Assembly (NCBI RefSeq): GCF_028453695.1
Contig: NC_135774.1
Span: forward strand, 7,750,001-7,814,000
DNA: 64,000 nt
Source of the DNA: Augochlora pura
Taxonomy: Eukaryota; Arthropoda; Insecta; Hymenoptera; Halictidae
Reading direction: 5' to 3'
Numbering within the stretch: position 1 is the stretch's first letter; every line of letters starts with the position of its first letter. This document shows positions 24,668-36,459 of this stretch, piece by piece. The notes below the pieces were generated by a model. The model searched no databases. It worked only from the letters and a program-made list of their open reading frames with translations, and was not told the origin of the DNA. The translations under genes were made by a program, and so were the position numbers.

Positions 24668-25110
24668 TTGTATTCTATAAGGTGTTCCAAAAGTCACTCG
24701 CAGTCAGAAAAAGGAGGTTCCGGAAGCCATTTAAAATAATTTCTTTCTCAACGCAAATTCAATCCGCGGTTTTGTTTACGAGTTATTAACAAGAAACTGT
24801 AACCAATAACAACTAGCACGAAACGGCCATAGCCAATGAGCGGAAAAAACCAGTTCTGCCGATTGGCCCGACCGCCACGCGCCGGCTGATCTCGCCTCTC
24901 ATTGGTCACTGTTTTACTTTAGAGTGACCACGAACGCAACTTATACCTTACAAGTACCTTTGCGCTCTCTCGTAAACCCACTCTGTTTTTCTTTAAGAAC
25001 TCGTTACCGATATCTCAGAGAAGATTCTTTTAAAGGAAAAAGTTATTTCAAATGACCTCAGGGACCTCTCATTTCCCGATTACGATTGACTTTTGGGACA
25101 ATTATTATTG
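24668..25110. mobile_element. Foldback MITE, family A, copy 1
   Basis: This copy starts with AAGGTGTTCCAAAAGTCACT and ends with the inverted GATTGACTTTTGGGAC. It shares with 38003-38323 the blocks TTTACGAGTTATTAACAA, CTCATTGGTCACTG and AAAGGAAAAAGTTATTTCAA. It is longer, about 440 bp, with an extra GC-rich middle (about 24860-24960). Boundaries are approximate. Confidence 0.78.
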
Positions 25111-25486
25111 TAGAGCAATGTATCAGTTTGGAAACATCAATGATTTAAAACAGTGCTTCCTGGATGACTGCGAGAACATATGTGAGAAATTATTAAGTAC
25201 TTGTACAAATGTTTACCAAACAGAATGATAAAAGGCGTTATGTGTAAAGGAGGTGCTACAAACTATTACGAATTGAATATTATTAATTAATAAGTTAATA
25301 GTTAAAGATTTTCGTCCAGCTCCACAGTTCAGTAATAATTTTATTTCTTCAAATAAAAACAAATATATTGATCAGATCTTGTTTCATTTGATTCGTATAT
25401 GTTAATAAAGGTATTCTGAAAACATATGTATAAAAGAAATTAAACTCGCGATATTTAATAAAGAATAATACATTATTTTGGACGTA

Positions 25487-25535
25487 CACTCCTTTCGAAA
25501 GGTATTAGCACACTCATGAAAAATGAAATAAAGGG
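25487..25535. repeat. Tc1-like terminal repeat fragment
   Basis: ACACTCCTTTCGAAAGGTAT followed by TAGCACACT resembles a Tc1-type terminal repeat (family pattern: AAAAGTATTAGGACAC). A similar stretch is at 54712-54760. No transposase sequence is adjacent. Confidence 0.4.
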
Positions 25536-26639
25536 AAACCGATAGGAAATTATTATAATTCTTTTAATTTATGTCAAAGTTAATTGTATGAAATTATAAC
25601 AGGTAGAAGTTAGAATTTATTTTGTATCCCGTAATATGCAACTTTATCAATTTCTCGAATCCGGTAATATTTTTCGATGGAAATATTTCCGAAAGCATAT
25701 GCTTTCAAAAAATAAAATCAAAAAGATTGAATCGTTTAATGATTCTAAAGTAGACCGCCTCCTCGAACAAATCGCAAAATCCACGAACTTTCGACGCAAC
25801 AACTGCTTGATACCCGAAGATAACAATCTCTAAATACGAAACGGTGACAAGCAGCTAATCGGTTAAAGTGCTGCCAATAAAAAGACCATTAACTCGTTAG
25901 CAAAAACAAACTTCCAAGGAGACATGAAAAGGAAGAAAAAAAATAGTCGACGGACAATTTAGTAATGACGATCGTCCCGGGTCGGTCGGGAATCATCGTC
26001 GCGGCTCCCCCGCTGGAAAGGTATATAGCCGCGAGGCCGACGCAGCTGAATACTTAACCGCATAATTCGATCACGCGGAAAGATCGAGCGACCGGTTTAA
26101 TAATGATCCCCGTACTGCGGCCGTAATTTCGGGTAGTTTGGTCGTGAGCTTACGATGCGGGGGATGGTTGAGCGTACGCGAGTAAAGAGGTTAGGGCACG
26201 GGGGAGCAATACCATATGCAAAATTAACCTCCATTAAATGCGTTAACTCGGCGACGAGCATGCTCCGATGCGCTTAACCAAAGTACATTACACCGTACTC
26301 GATGCGGTCCGCAGACCGGGCCGTACGGTGCCTCTACAGGGTGTTAACGAATAAAACAATCCGAGAAGTTCATACACCGTGCGGACGCGCGTACCTACCG
26401 CGCAGGTGTTTAACGAGCCGTTGGTGTTTAGTTAGGGGGGGGGGGGGGGGGGGCGAACTTTGCGCCGGAACATTTGTGGAAACTGTTCGTGTTCTTACGG
26501 GAACGTGAACGCGTTTCGATTAACCAGTTTGGCTGTTGCAATCTCTTTGAAGGGCGTGCAGGTTACTGTAATTGCTACGTATACATTGACCGTTCCCATA
26601 GTTCCGGCAAAAATACTACCTGCTGTACGTAATTATTAG
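25536..26639. other. AT-rich sequence then GC-rich island with the G19 run
   Basis: The island at 25950-26640 has CGATGCGGTCCGCAGACCGG-type CpG-rich sequence and TATGCAAAATTAACCTCCAT, a shape often seen in enhancers. A 65-residue frame at 25636-25830 has no domain. Confidence 0.45.
26435..26453 (+). repeat. Uninterrupted run of 19 G
   Basis: Nineteen consecutive G lie in a GC-rich island, unusual in an AT-rich genome. It can form G-quadruplex structure and its length is error-prone in sequencing. The Gly run in the frame crossing it (26302-26505) is an artefact. Confidence 0.95.
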
Positions 26640-26695
26640 ACATCAGATTTTATGCATTTATCATTGGGTAGCTGAAATTTCGAATAGTGGATGAT
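26640..26695 (-). repeat. TGCATAAAA dispersed module, minus-strand copy
   Basis: Read on the minus strand: AAATTTCAGCTACCCAATGA, then TAAATGCATAAAATCTGATG. It matches both the CAGCTAC and the TGCATAAAA blocks at the expected spacing. Confidence 0.6.
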
Positions 26696-27204
26696 CTGTC
26701 TGATCTATTCAAATGACTGCAGAAAGAATGAATTTGTTGTTTAGTTTCTATTTTTTGCTATTGATACGGACAATTTTTATTGACATTTTGATATACTTTC
26801 TGAATTTTTAGCTATGTATTAGCGACTGGGATATATCTAGTATACATTTAATGTGTATTGCCACTTTTTTTACAGTTCTCGATATTGTTTTTCGGTTTAA
26901 TTAATTACGACGTTGCACTAAACATTTCGGCGAAGTTTTCATAAATCCAGCTTTCTTTCTTCTCATTTCATTTATTTTAATTCTTATTTAAGTAAAATAA
27001 ATAATATTATTAGGTTAGTCTTATTTACTACATTATGTCACGTGGTATATTATTAAATAAAGAGGAGTAGGCAATGACAATAGCGTATAAGTATATACGG
27101 ATCTTCCTGGTTAAGAAATTTGCTTAAAATTATAGAAACTGCGTCACGTTGTAAATTATTTTCGAAACTTCAATTTTCTCAATATTTTATTATTTAGATC
27201 ACCT

Positions 27205-27300
27205 GTCAAGGTCAGTCAATTTCAACGAAACTTTTAACATGCATAAACTTATCGAGATCTACAAAATACATTATTTAAATTTTACGATAAAAGAATTCTA
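27205..27300 (+). mobile_element. MITE family C, single-arm copy
   Basis: TCAACGAAACTTTTAACATG, TTATCGAGATCTACAAAATA and ATTTAAATTTTACGATAAAA correspond to the right arm of 8187-8446 and to the reverse complement of 16850-16930. Confidence 0.6.
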
Positions 27301-28059
27301 AAAAATTGTTTACTGTTTTTTTGTTAATCCAAATAATAGCAAAGTTCAGAGAAAGTATTTCAATTATTTTATGGTACACTGGTTCTTCTATTGTCTAAAA
27401 AATTAAGTTATTCAGTCCACTTTTAAAAAAAGTTGTAGCGTTTTCGAAGTATTCCTATTTATATGTTTCGTTACTGTATGCCATACAATTTATTAGAATT
27501 CTTTTTTTTTCTTAGTGGTTTTACGTCGTAAATACTGATTTATTGTATTAGGATTTGATTCTTCCAAATGTATTGAATTAATCGTTGATTTCGCTATTTT
27601 TCTTTCTAGCGAACTGTGAAATAATCATTAAAGATTTATTCAGTAATCCATTCTATGTCTATCCGTGAAAATTCAAATATGCTGCTCAATGTTCTCGATT
27701 GCCCACAGAAACAAGAACTCAATGTAAATACAAGTCGAGATTTTTCCATAAAGACGCGGCAACATCAAAGCAATCTAACGAAACGAACGCGACATTCTTA
27801 AATAGAATGTTTTGTTTATTTCTTTCAGAAAGAAAATCTTTATTTCAATACCAACGAGAAAGTTAACATATTCTTCGGAAAGTATTATCCTACTGCAAAC
27901 AGACTGTCGCATCTAAAAGCTTAATTAACCATTTTCTTACCTAAAAGTAAGAGCGACAATTGACAACAAAAAGTTCTTCGATGTTGTTGATGTTGAAAAT
28001 ATCATGTCTTTTGCTAATTTGTCCACCTTTCGTCTGTAATTGTTTCGGTCCGAGCTCAT

Positions 28060-28236
28060 TTAATCCTTTGCATTCGAAGCCATTTCAACTGTACGACTAA
28101 AATAATTTTTCTGACTTCTAGTACTCCCATTTTATATAACAAAATTCATTCTGTGCATATGAAATTGTGTCTCGCGACATATATAAAAGTTACAAAAATA
28201 AAACAGCTATAGAAATAATTTTGAAACGTGTTACAA
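28060..28236. mobile_element. Truncated relative of the TTAA element at 40.2 kb
   Basis: It starts TTAATCCTTTGCATTCGAAG and shares CATTTTATATAACA, ATTCTGTGCA and AATTTTGAAAC in the same order and orientation as 40161-40320. The right inverted end is missing. Confidence 0.6.
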
Positions 28237-28562
28237 TTTCATGGGTAATGAAGTTATTTACTTAATTATATGTATTAGTTTATTATAACTTTATTTATTA
28301 TGTATCTATTAATTATTTATTTATATATTTTGTACTGTATACGTATAAAAAATACTTAACTTCCTATAAGTCAGTAAAGTAAAGGCATTATCTGTGAATG
28401 TAAATCAACAAAATGAGTTACTATCCGTAAAAAAATCAGTGTCGAGTCTGGCTTAACATAGAATTACAAAGAGTGAAGAACGCTATTATACTACTTTGAG
28501 CATGCATATAAAAGTGTCAAGCGAAGAAATGTATATCCATTTAACTTCTGCTCCACCGAAGT

Positions 28563-28640
28563 GTAGACTGTGAATTTTATGCATTTATAAGAAAAATGAG
28601 TAGTTGAAACCAAAAACAGTGTCACTATTACAACAACTGA
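28563..28640 (-). repeat. TGCATAAAA dispersed module, minus-strand copy
   Basis: Read on the minus strand: CAACTACTCATTTTTCTTAT, then AAATGCATAAAATTCACAGT and CTAC. It matches the 20.15 kb copy along about 45 bp. Confidence 0.65.
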
Positions 28641-30215
28641 ACAATTTAACTATATTATAACTGATTAAAATAATTCAAGGCGAAAATAATATTTGTACGG
28701 ATTTTTTGTTTATAGTGATCACTGCATAACGTTTTTATTTTGCATAAAGATGCACAGCCTCGTCATTATTAAATCAGCGATGAAAGAATGACTTGATCTT
28801 TCTCATCTTCGTATATAAGTGTAATTTAAGAATAATATTCAAATAATGTTACGTGTACTTGCAATCAATGTAAAAGTATTTCTTATAAAATTTATAACAA
28901 GATAAGTTTACTTCTTTTTGATAAATAGAACAAAATGCACTTTTTAAAAACGTTAAAACGTTAAAGGTACAGAAAATAAACATAGGCATAACTTATTGAA
29001 ACTATGTAATCTTATAGTAAAAAAACTGATCTGTCGAATGTTTTTTTTAATTTGAATTAGCCATCAGAATAACAAATGTTCCAAACTAGAATTAGACAAG
29101 CCGTTTCGCTTTTTTTTTACTTTGTCCAAAGCCAACGCGTCCCATTCATGGCAGTTCTCTCCAACAGCCAGTGATTTTTCGACGCCCTGTAGACGACACT
29201 CGATTTAATTGGGCGTCTTGATCGCCGCAGCAAAATGGCCTTACGCCGGGCATATTTGCCCACAGTTCGCTTCGTCCTCGATTTCTTTTCAACGAGACGA
29301 CAATGCGCGCGCTCTTAACCCGTTAACCGTCTATGCCGTAATATTATTGAAGAAGCCGATCTACAATTGTATTGTACGCGACACGATATTACGTTCTGCA
29401 GCACGCTTCCCTCTTGACCCGTGCCAATCGAAACACTGGCCGCGGCACGCCATTGGTCCGCCCCGCGACGACGCTTTTCTCTGCGGACGAGTTCGCTGAA
29501 AACGAGCAACCGGCCACGGCCTAGCCTAGCTTTCGAATTTTATTACAATGCAATTTACCGTTGAACCCGCCATTTATTAACCCTTTGTACCCCGAGCGAT
29601 TTTAACAGGCGAATCCCGGGAATTTCATTCGGTCGGGAATCAGCCGGCTCGCTTAAGATTTTCCTCGTTTCACGCATGATTTCCAAACCGTTATTGGCAA
29701 TTATTGTCTGGCTGAGCAATTGTCAATCGTGTTACTCGTTAATTTTATGATCTGTTAATTATTCTCAACACTTGAGTTTCTTGTTACTTATTTATTCTCT
29801 AAGTTGGCATATTGTATTAATTTCTAGGACGTTGTTTTTTGGTCCTCCTTGTCGGTGAATATATTTTTTCATAAAGGTTATATTCATTATATAGTTATTA
29901 AGGTTATTCTGATGTAAAGGGCGTGTGTTTTTAATTCTGTTGGGGAATTTTTGGCAATGGAACTATTGCATCGTTCGCAGTCAAATTAATAAAGTTTATT
30001 TGTACGTAAAGTATATTTATACAGACAGAAGAGAATTAAAATTAGTGGCACAGCAGCAAAAAGTTGCATTACTTTAAAATTCGATTATCGATTTTTGCAG
30101 TTTTTGCTAAACTTTGGAGATCTAAAAAATAGAAAAGAATAACAATTTTTGGCGTCTGTATAGTAATCGTGAACAAATATTTTTGAGTGAAAAACGTAAT
30201 TTCTAGTCCGGAATC

Positions 30216-30300
30216 GATCTATTCTTTATTCTATTACTTGTGCTGATGTTTCACGTAAGGGTCACAATTCAGCGGTGTTCCATAATAGGTACTTTTATCT
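30216..30300. repeat. Dispersed repeat R2, copy 2
   Basis: ATCTATTCTTTATTCTATTA, CACAATTCAGCGGTGTTCCA and TAATAGGTACTTTTATC align with 6516-6600 over about 85 bp. The sharp right side suggests an element terminus. It lies directly before the putative TTAA element at 30314. Confidence 0.6.
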
Positions 30301-30313
30301 TATCTGCTAGCAT

Positions 30314-30525
30314 TTAACACTAAACCTACCACCGCCGGTCAATTGACCGTTTTCATTTCACGATTATTGAAATTATAAAGCTACTTTCAAAATTGTTGAA
30401 AATATTTCTTTATTCAATCACGTGCTATTACGAAAATCATGAAAAATTTGAATAAATTCTATCCCGTAATTCTCACGAGACAATTTTTGTTAATCGTTTT
30501 TAAACCTCGATATATCCAGTGTTAA
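30314..30525. mobile_element. Putative TTAA-bounded miniature element
   Basis: The segment starts TTAACACTAAACCTACC and ends CCAGTGTTAA, so TTAACACT is inverted at both ends with TTAA flanks. The interior is AT-rich and non-coding. The terminal repeat is only 8 bp, so chance is possible. Confidence 0.4.
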
Positions 30526-33156
30526 ACGACCAGGTTTCGTTTGCAAATAGGTCTCTTCCGAGGAGCGTGATCGATCGTGGAATTCTGTTACGAAACCGTC
30601 ATTTTCTCACGCAATTCCTTAAAATATTTCGCTTACGCAGAAGCGAAGACTCGAATTAAGGGTCGGTAAAGTGCCGACACAAATAGACGCGGCCGCTGGC
30701 TCATGGCGCGATAAATACAATTAACCGAGCACGCAGAAACTTCCTTTCCTTGCCCTTCGACCTTGCGCTTCCTCGTCCCGCATACCATCGACGGCCTGGG
30801 CCGCGCGAAGGGCTGCTGGCCGCTCGGCGAGCACAAAAGGAGACGCTTATTAAGCTGTATCATCCAAGAATAAGGGCTAACGCGCTGCATCCAATTTGTG
30901 CCGCTTAATTAATTCCCTCCAATTTATTCCCCGAGACCGGCCAATAAAGAAACCAGGACCCGCCGCGCCGGTCAACGAGCGCCGATGCCACTGCAATATT
31001 GTCCCTAATGAAATCTTCGTTAATCGCGTCTCCGTTGAAGTTTTCCAGCAACCCGCGCGACCAGCCGTCGATTGACGTTGCACCACGAATTTTAACTAAT
31101 TAGAGGCCCGTCAGAATGCGGGCAGCAGCAGCACCTTCCATGAATCTCGATTCGGTCTGGTCGAAACGTGACACGAATATAATAATCAGAATAAATAATG
31201 ATCGAAGTAATGATGACACGATAATCGAGGAGGCTCCACACTGGTGATTGCTCGCTAACGGTGCTCCAATCAGGGTACCATAAATTCCGATTACGGATGT
31301 TGTTAACTGCTTGCCTCCAAACAAAAGACCGGTTGCGTCACTCGATAATTGAAAGCGAACGAATCGTTATGTGTAATTAATTTTATGGTCTGCTTGATTT
31401 TCAACAAATATTTTCGACCTCGTTCATTCTTACATTTACCGTTTTCGACTTTGTGAGGATTGAAGTGTATTGTGGGAGTTATTTTGTTGAGTTCCAAGTG
31501 CGACAATTACTGTGTGCCACCCTGGTTACTGTGCCCTCGCAATAATTTTACTTGTATTTAAGAACAACATTATTCAATCGATAATATTGAATTTTTTAAA
31601 TAAAATTTGATCTGAAATATTTCTAATCGAGTCGGAACTTCAACTTTTTAAAGGTTCTATTGATCTTATTAAAAAAACTCACGAAACACGTTGCAAATAA
31701 AGATGAAAAAATGCACAAATAATGCTAATATTAATTCGTAATATTGTATTTATAAAAGTGGTATTAATTACAAAAACACAATAATATTATTGACTTCTAT
31801 TATTGATATTCTTAGCTTTGAACTAATCAAAGTAACTTTATTACATTATTTTCATCAGCAGAGATAACAGAGATTTTGCAATGTGTAGGAGAAAATATAC
31901 ACTCTGTATAATATTACGAAAAAATATCACCTAATTCCTGCATTATTACTCACTACTGACACAGAAAATATTTGAATTTGTAACATTTCAATTGTCAATC
32001 TGTTTACTAAGATATAACTGTTTATGTACAATTAAAAATTACTTAAATTTGTATGATATACTTGTATTACCTATTATTACCTATTTTTGGCGCGAAAGAT
32101 TTCTTGACATAGTAATTCGAAACAAAATTGAATGATAATGATAATTTTAAAATGTATACGAGCCATTATATAAATATTTTTTCGTTTGAGATACGCGTTG
32201 ATTAATATTTAAATTATGGTCCACGTTAACGATATTATAAAATAGCAATTAACGCAAAATTTTTGCATTAGTAACATAACCTAATAGTTGTAATAATAGC
32301 GGAAAAATAAATATTTCGAATAGTCCAAATGAATAAAAATCAAGAAGGCCATAATGGTAATACATACAACAATTAACGATTGCTATTCTTAGTTTACGTT
32401 GGTTTAAACTAAACTAAAATATATGTATAACTAAAATCTGTGCTTACTATTTGTAATTTGCTATTTTCTGTATGATGCGAATGTTGTTCATATTTTCCTC
32501 TTCTGACGAACACGAGTTTTTAAAACACTAACATAGAAAAGTGATATGTAAATACCAATAAAAGTGAGATTTACGTGATCGATCGATATCATAACAATTA
32601 GTGTATTATCATTACAGAAGATTAATTTGTAATGACGAGTGTAATATTTCTTTTAAATATTAAATTAAATCGTGCCGGATTCGAATCGTGCTGATGCGAT
32701 AGATTACCATAAAGCGGTTCCATAATCCAAATAGTATCAGAATTTTAATAGAAATCAGGAACGTAGTAGAATTACAAATTGAAACGGTAATAAAGGTATC
32801 AATATATTTATACTAATACGAATTAATATTAATTACCGCTAATATCAACATCGAAGTTAACATCAATTCTATTAAATTTAATTGATAATTTTGCCAGTTC
32901 CGTCGACGTATTAATTTATCGGTTCCCGTATACGTCGTCTATCAAAATGCTGAAATATTCGAGTAATTTGTACGCATTCTACACACAACGTTTTAAGTAC
33001 AGAGGACCCCGTTGTAATTACTCTGCGGATTTTATACGTTTACGGCGAAAATTACTAAATCGAATCAAAGTCGGCAGATACATTTCCGAATTTTGTAGAC
33101 AGAACTTTGTAGACTGTTGTATTGCATTCAACAGATTCGCATCATTAATGAAAGAA
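30526..33156. other. GC-rich island (30530-31500) then AT-rich sequence
   Basis: The island contains homeodomain-type cores (GCCGCTTAATTAATTCCC; TTTTAACTAATTAGAGGCCC) embedded in GC-rich sequence, with only short domain-free minus-strand frames. 31500-32940 is AT-rich with nothing recognised. Confidence 0.5.
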
Positions 33157-33260
33157 ATGAATGTTATATAGCATTATATAAAATAATTAAGATTCTTCTC
33201 CTGCAAAAATGAATGTTATATAGCATTATATAAAATAATTAAGATTCTTCTCCTGCAAAA
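33157..33260. repeat. Perfect 52-bp tandem duplication
   Basis: The unit starting ATGAATGTTATATAGCATTA and ending CTCCTGCAAAA occurs at 33157-33208 and again, base for base, at 33209-33260. Perfect identity in non-coding DNA implies a very recent event or an assembly duplication. Confidence 0.95.
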
Positions 33261-36200
33261 ATGCGATATGAAAATCATAAAGTATGTGAAAATTTATGTT
33301 AGTGTTGCAGTGTTGCATTTCTTATTTTGTTCTATATAGACGAATATATAGAATATTTAATTCTTATTTATTACTTACATAGAAGATAGAATTATTTATT
33401 ATTTATATAGAAGAATATTTATTATTTCAGTATAAACGTCGATGAAATGCAACGATAAAAAAGTGTTAAAATATAATGTAATAAATAAGAAATATAATGT
33501 AATGTAAGGCTATAAATAACACGTTTCCTCGCGTCTCTCCAGCGGATCGGACAGCTATAACGAAAGGGTTAATATTCCGTATAACAATGTTCCAAGCGAT
33601 CGTCGCTGCATTAGCAAACAAAACTTTATTCGAATATTGAAGCTGAAAAATTGAATTTCGACTGTACAAATGATTCTTTACCAAAGCACTTGTGCAGCGT
33701 GCGAACGATCGCTATGAAAGTTTGCGACACTCAGAGCATGGTACGGTCGTCGAATAACCGAGTGTTTAGATTCCGCGTGTATAACACTGCGCTCATTAGA
33801 GAGCGGCGCTAATTGCATAATTGGTGCCGGCAATTACGAGCAAAGCGGTGCCGCATCGGGTGACGTCAACATCCAATAATTCGGCACGCGACGACAATCG
33901 CGCTGCACCGCCGCACCATTGCGCAAATAGCACGAATCGCAATTAAAAGCGATAATTCTATAATTAGCTTGCCGCCACGCTTGTTCCCGCCTATCCTCCC
34001 CCTTTTGCACTCGACGCTGCCACCCTTCGGTTTCGACTCTGACGCGGGAAGGGGCTTGTGCGAGGTCCTGGGACAAGTATTACTATGTCTACAATGCGAT
34101 TCCATCGCGCTGGCTGTGTCCTCCTTCCACCATGCTACGGAACTCGGTCCGATGCTGTTTATTGAAGGATTTACTGAATTAGTGATCACGCGATTTTAAT
34201 AGACCGTGTTAATGGAATAGGGTAACTTAGACACATTGTTTAGCCCAGTGGCTCCCAGTCTATTGTCGTTCACGGCACGTAATTGGTGCAACCCTCGTGC
34301 TTCGTGATTGAGTGTTTAACCCTTGGTCGTAGCCTTCGGTATATCGGAAAAATCTTTTTACTTTTTGTCATCAAATGGCATAATTAACTTTGTATTTATT
34401 AAACAAGACGTATTACATTTTACTATCCAGGAATAAACAAAGAACGGAATGATTTTAAGTAAAACCTTTTCATATACCCATTACTTAGAATATAAAGTAT
34501 ATAATTAATAATCTTGAGAATATATTTGTATTTTACTTTTAAATAAGAAGCTTTATGATTTTTATGATAACAGTGTTATAGTTATACCAAACGGCAGGTA
34601 TTATAAAATAGCTTGTATATTGTACTAAATATTCTTGGCAACAAATATTTGCCTGATATTTCGGCATATTTCCGTGTTGTTTATTTTACTTAATTGAAAA
34701 TATTTTTATTAAAGAAGACATTACGAATTACTGTTAGCTATCGCTTTAAATAATATCATGATACAGTGTGAGGTTATAATAAATATATTTAATATGATAC
34801 AAAGAAACTACAAATAATATAAACATGGAAAATAAAACAGCACACAAGTACAGCTTGTAACTAAAATTATAAAACAAATAATAACGTATAAAAACGATAG
34901 GTTAGGTTAGAAATATGTTCAGAAATTTTAAGTTAGAAGGGCACAGAATAAAAACACAGAAATTTGTAGACTTTTAAATCGATTATACGCCATTTACTCT
35001 TAACAAAACTATATATTTCTCACAGAATATTTACTTGAAAATAGTAAACGTACTTCGTCAACATTTGTTTTATTAACATTTTTTCCAACCGCCAGTTTAT
35101 TTTCGTTGGTTGCGTGCGAATATGGAAATTGTTTCATCGTAGCTTGTCGATGCTGACGCGGACATTAACATTAACGCATACGAATGCCGGCCAGTTCATT
35201 ATGAAGTTTACGAAAATTACCGGCGATGTTAGCCCCATGCCGCGGTGTAAGTAATGTACACATCCAATGGTTCGGTAACCCGGATTATGGACATCCGGTA
35301 ATGTCGGTATTCAACTATTTGGGTACACGTCGGAATATCTTGTTACACCGTAGTTCCAATTGCGCAGGGTCAGTGTTATTGAGTTACTGTAGCTTAACAT
35401 CCTCTCCTCAAGTATCGTGCAACATTTATTTGACCAAGAAACTAGTACCCTTGGACTTTGCCGGAGCGGAACAGCGTTAATGAAACGTAAATAAATAGAT
35501 GCAAATTCAATAATCCGGTTCGCAGCAGTCAAAAGTGTAAAACGGCGAAGTCACAGAGTAAACGCAAATACTCGTTTATTACAAATATATTACTAACGTA
35601 TTTCAAATTAAAGACGCAGAAGTTTGACGAAAATAATTTCTTCTTTACAACGATTCGATTACTTTTGAAATAATTTATAAATTTCAAACGGACATTGATA
35701 AATAAAATAATAAATGATCCTGGGCATACTATGTTTCCGTCAGAAATGTCTATCGAATTATTGCGATAGAAAGTTGAGAATTTATTGACAGATGCAGTCC
35801 AGTTTGTAGATTTTAAAAATGCATTAAAGACGAAAAGGGTTTCTCAATTCTTTTCGCAAATCGCTCGAATTCCTTAGAATACTTCAATCAGAAGGTATCG
35901 CTTGTAAATTGTTCACTTGAAATGAACCAGATTGGTTCACTTCAACAATTGGTTCACCTTTTGGTGATTATCTTGAATTACCAAAAATTGAGTAATTATA
36001 TGACTATTTTGAAGTTGAAAAAGTGTTTACAATTACTTATACTTTTTTTATTAACACTCGAGAGACAGATTTTTCAGACAAAAGTATAGCTGACAAATAT
36101 TACAAGAATGATTTATTATTTTATATTTGTCAATAGACTAAATGAGTATAGTGTAGATAAGAAAATGATTTTTTGATTTCGAGTCGAAATAACTTCGATT

Positions 36201-36459
36201 GCAAAGAGTTAAGAATGCTTATTACGAATTTATACCGCCGCGAATTCTTTTAACTCGAAACTCACCATTCTGCTTTTTTCAGGACCCAAATATATATTGA
36301 CATTTATGATATTATGTTTTCTTTCATATCTGCGTTAAAAATATGACAACCAATATTTTCAAAATTTGATAATAAATATTAACAGTAACAATAATAATAA
36401 ATTCAATATAAGTAAACTTGAAATAAAAGCCAGTGGCTTCTAGGCATTTTTATAATTTT
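33261..36459. other. AT-rich sequence with GC-rich islands at 33690-34330 and 35080-35560
   Basis: Both islands have opposing frames of 70-107 residues with no domain. 34889-34904 contains two adjacent TAGGT-type units (GGTTAGGTTAG), too short to be telomeric sequence. 35930-35970 has a small GGTTCAC repeat. Nothing else recognised. Confidence 0.5.
34360..34440. repeat. Dispersed repeat R4, copy 1
   Basis: TTTGTATTTATTAAACAAGA, CGTATTACATTTTACTATCC and AGGAATAAACAAAG align with 37419-37472 at about 70%. Confidence 0.45.

Larger units (their letters stand above)
27301..30215. other. AT-rich sequence enclosing a GC-rich island at 29120-29720
   Basis: The island carries a 96-residue + frame opposed by a 64-residue - frame, neither with a domain. 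The rest is AT-rich apart from the TTAA-element fragment at 28060 and the module at 28563, listed separately. Confidence 0.5.

Noticed and set aside
34889..34904. GGTTAGGTTAG as telomere-type (TTAGG)n sequence
   Set aside because: Only two units; the same short motif (complement) occurs near 13110 by chance.
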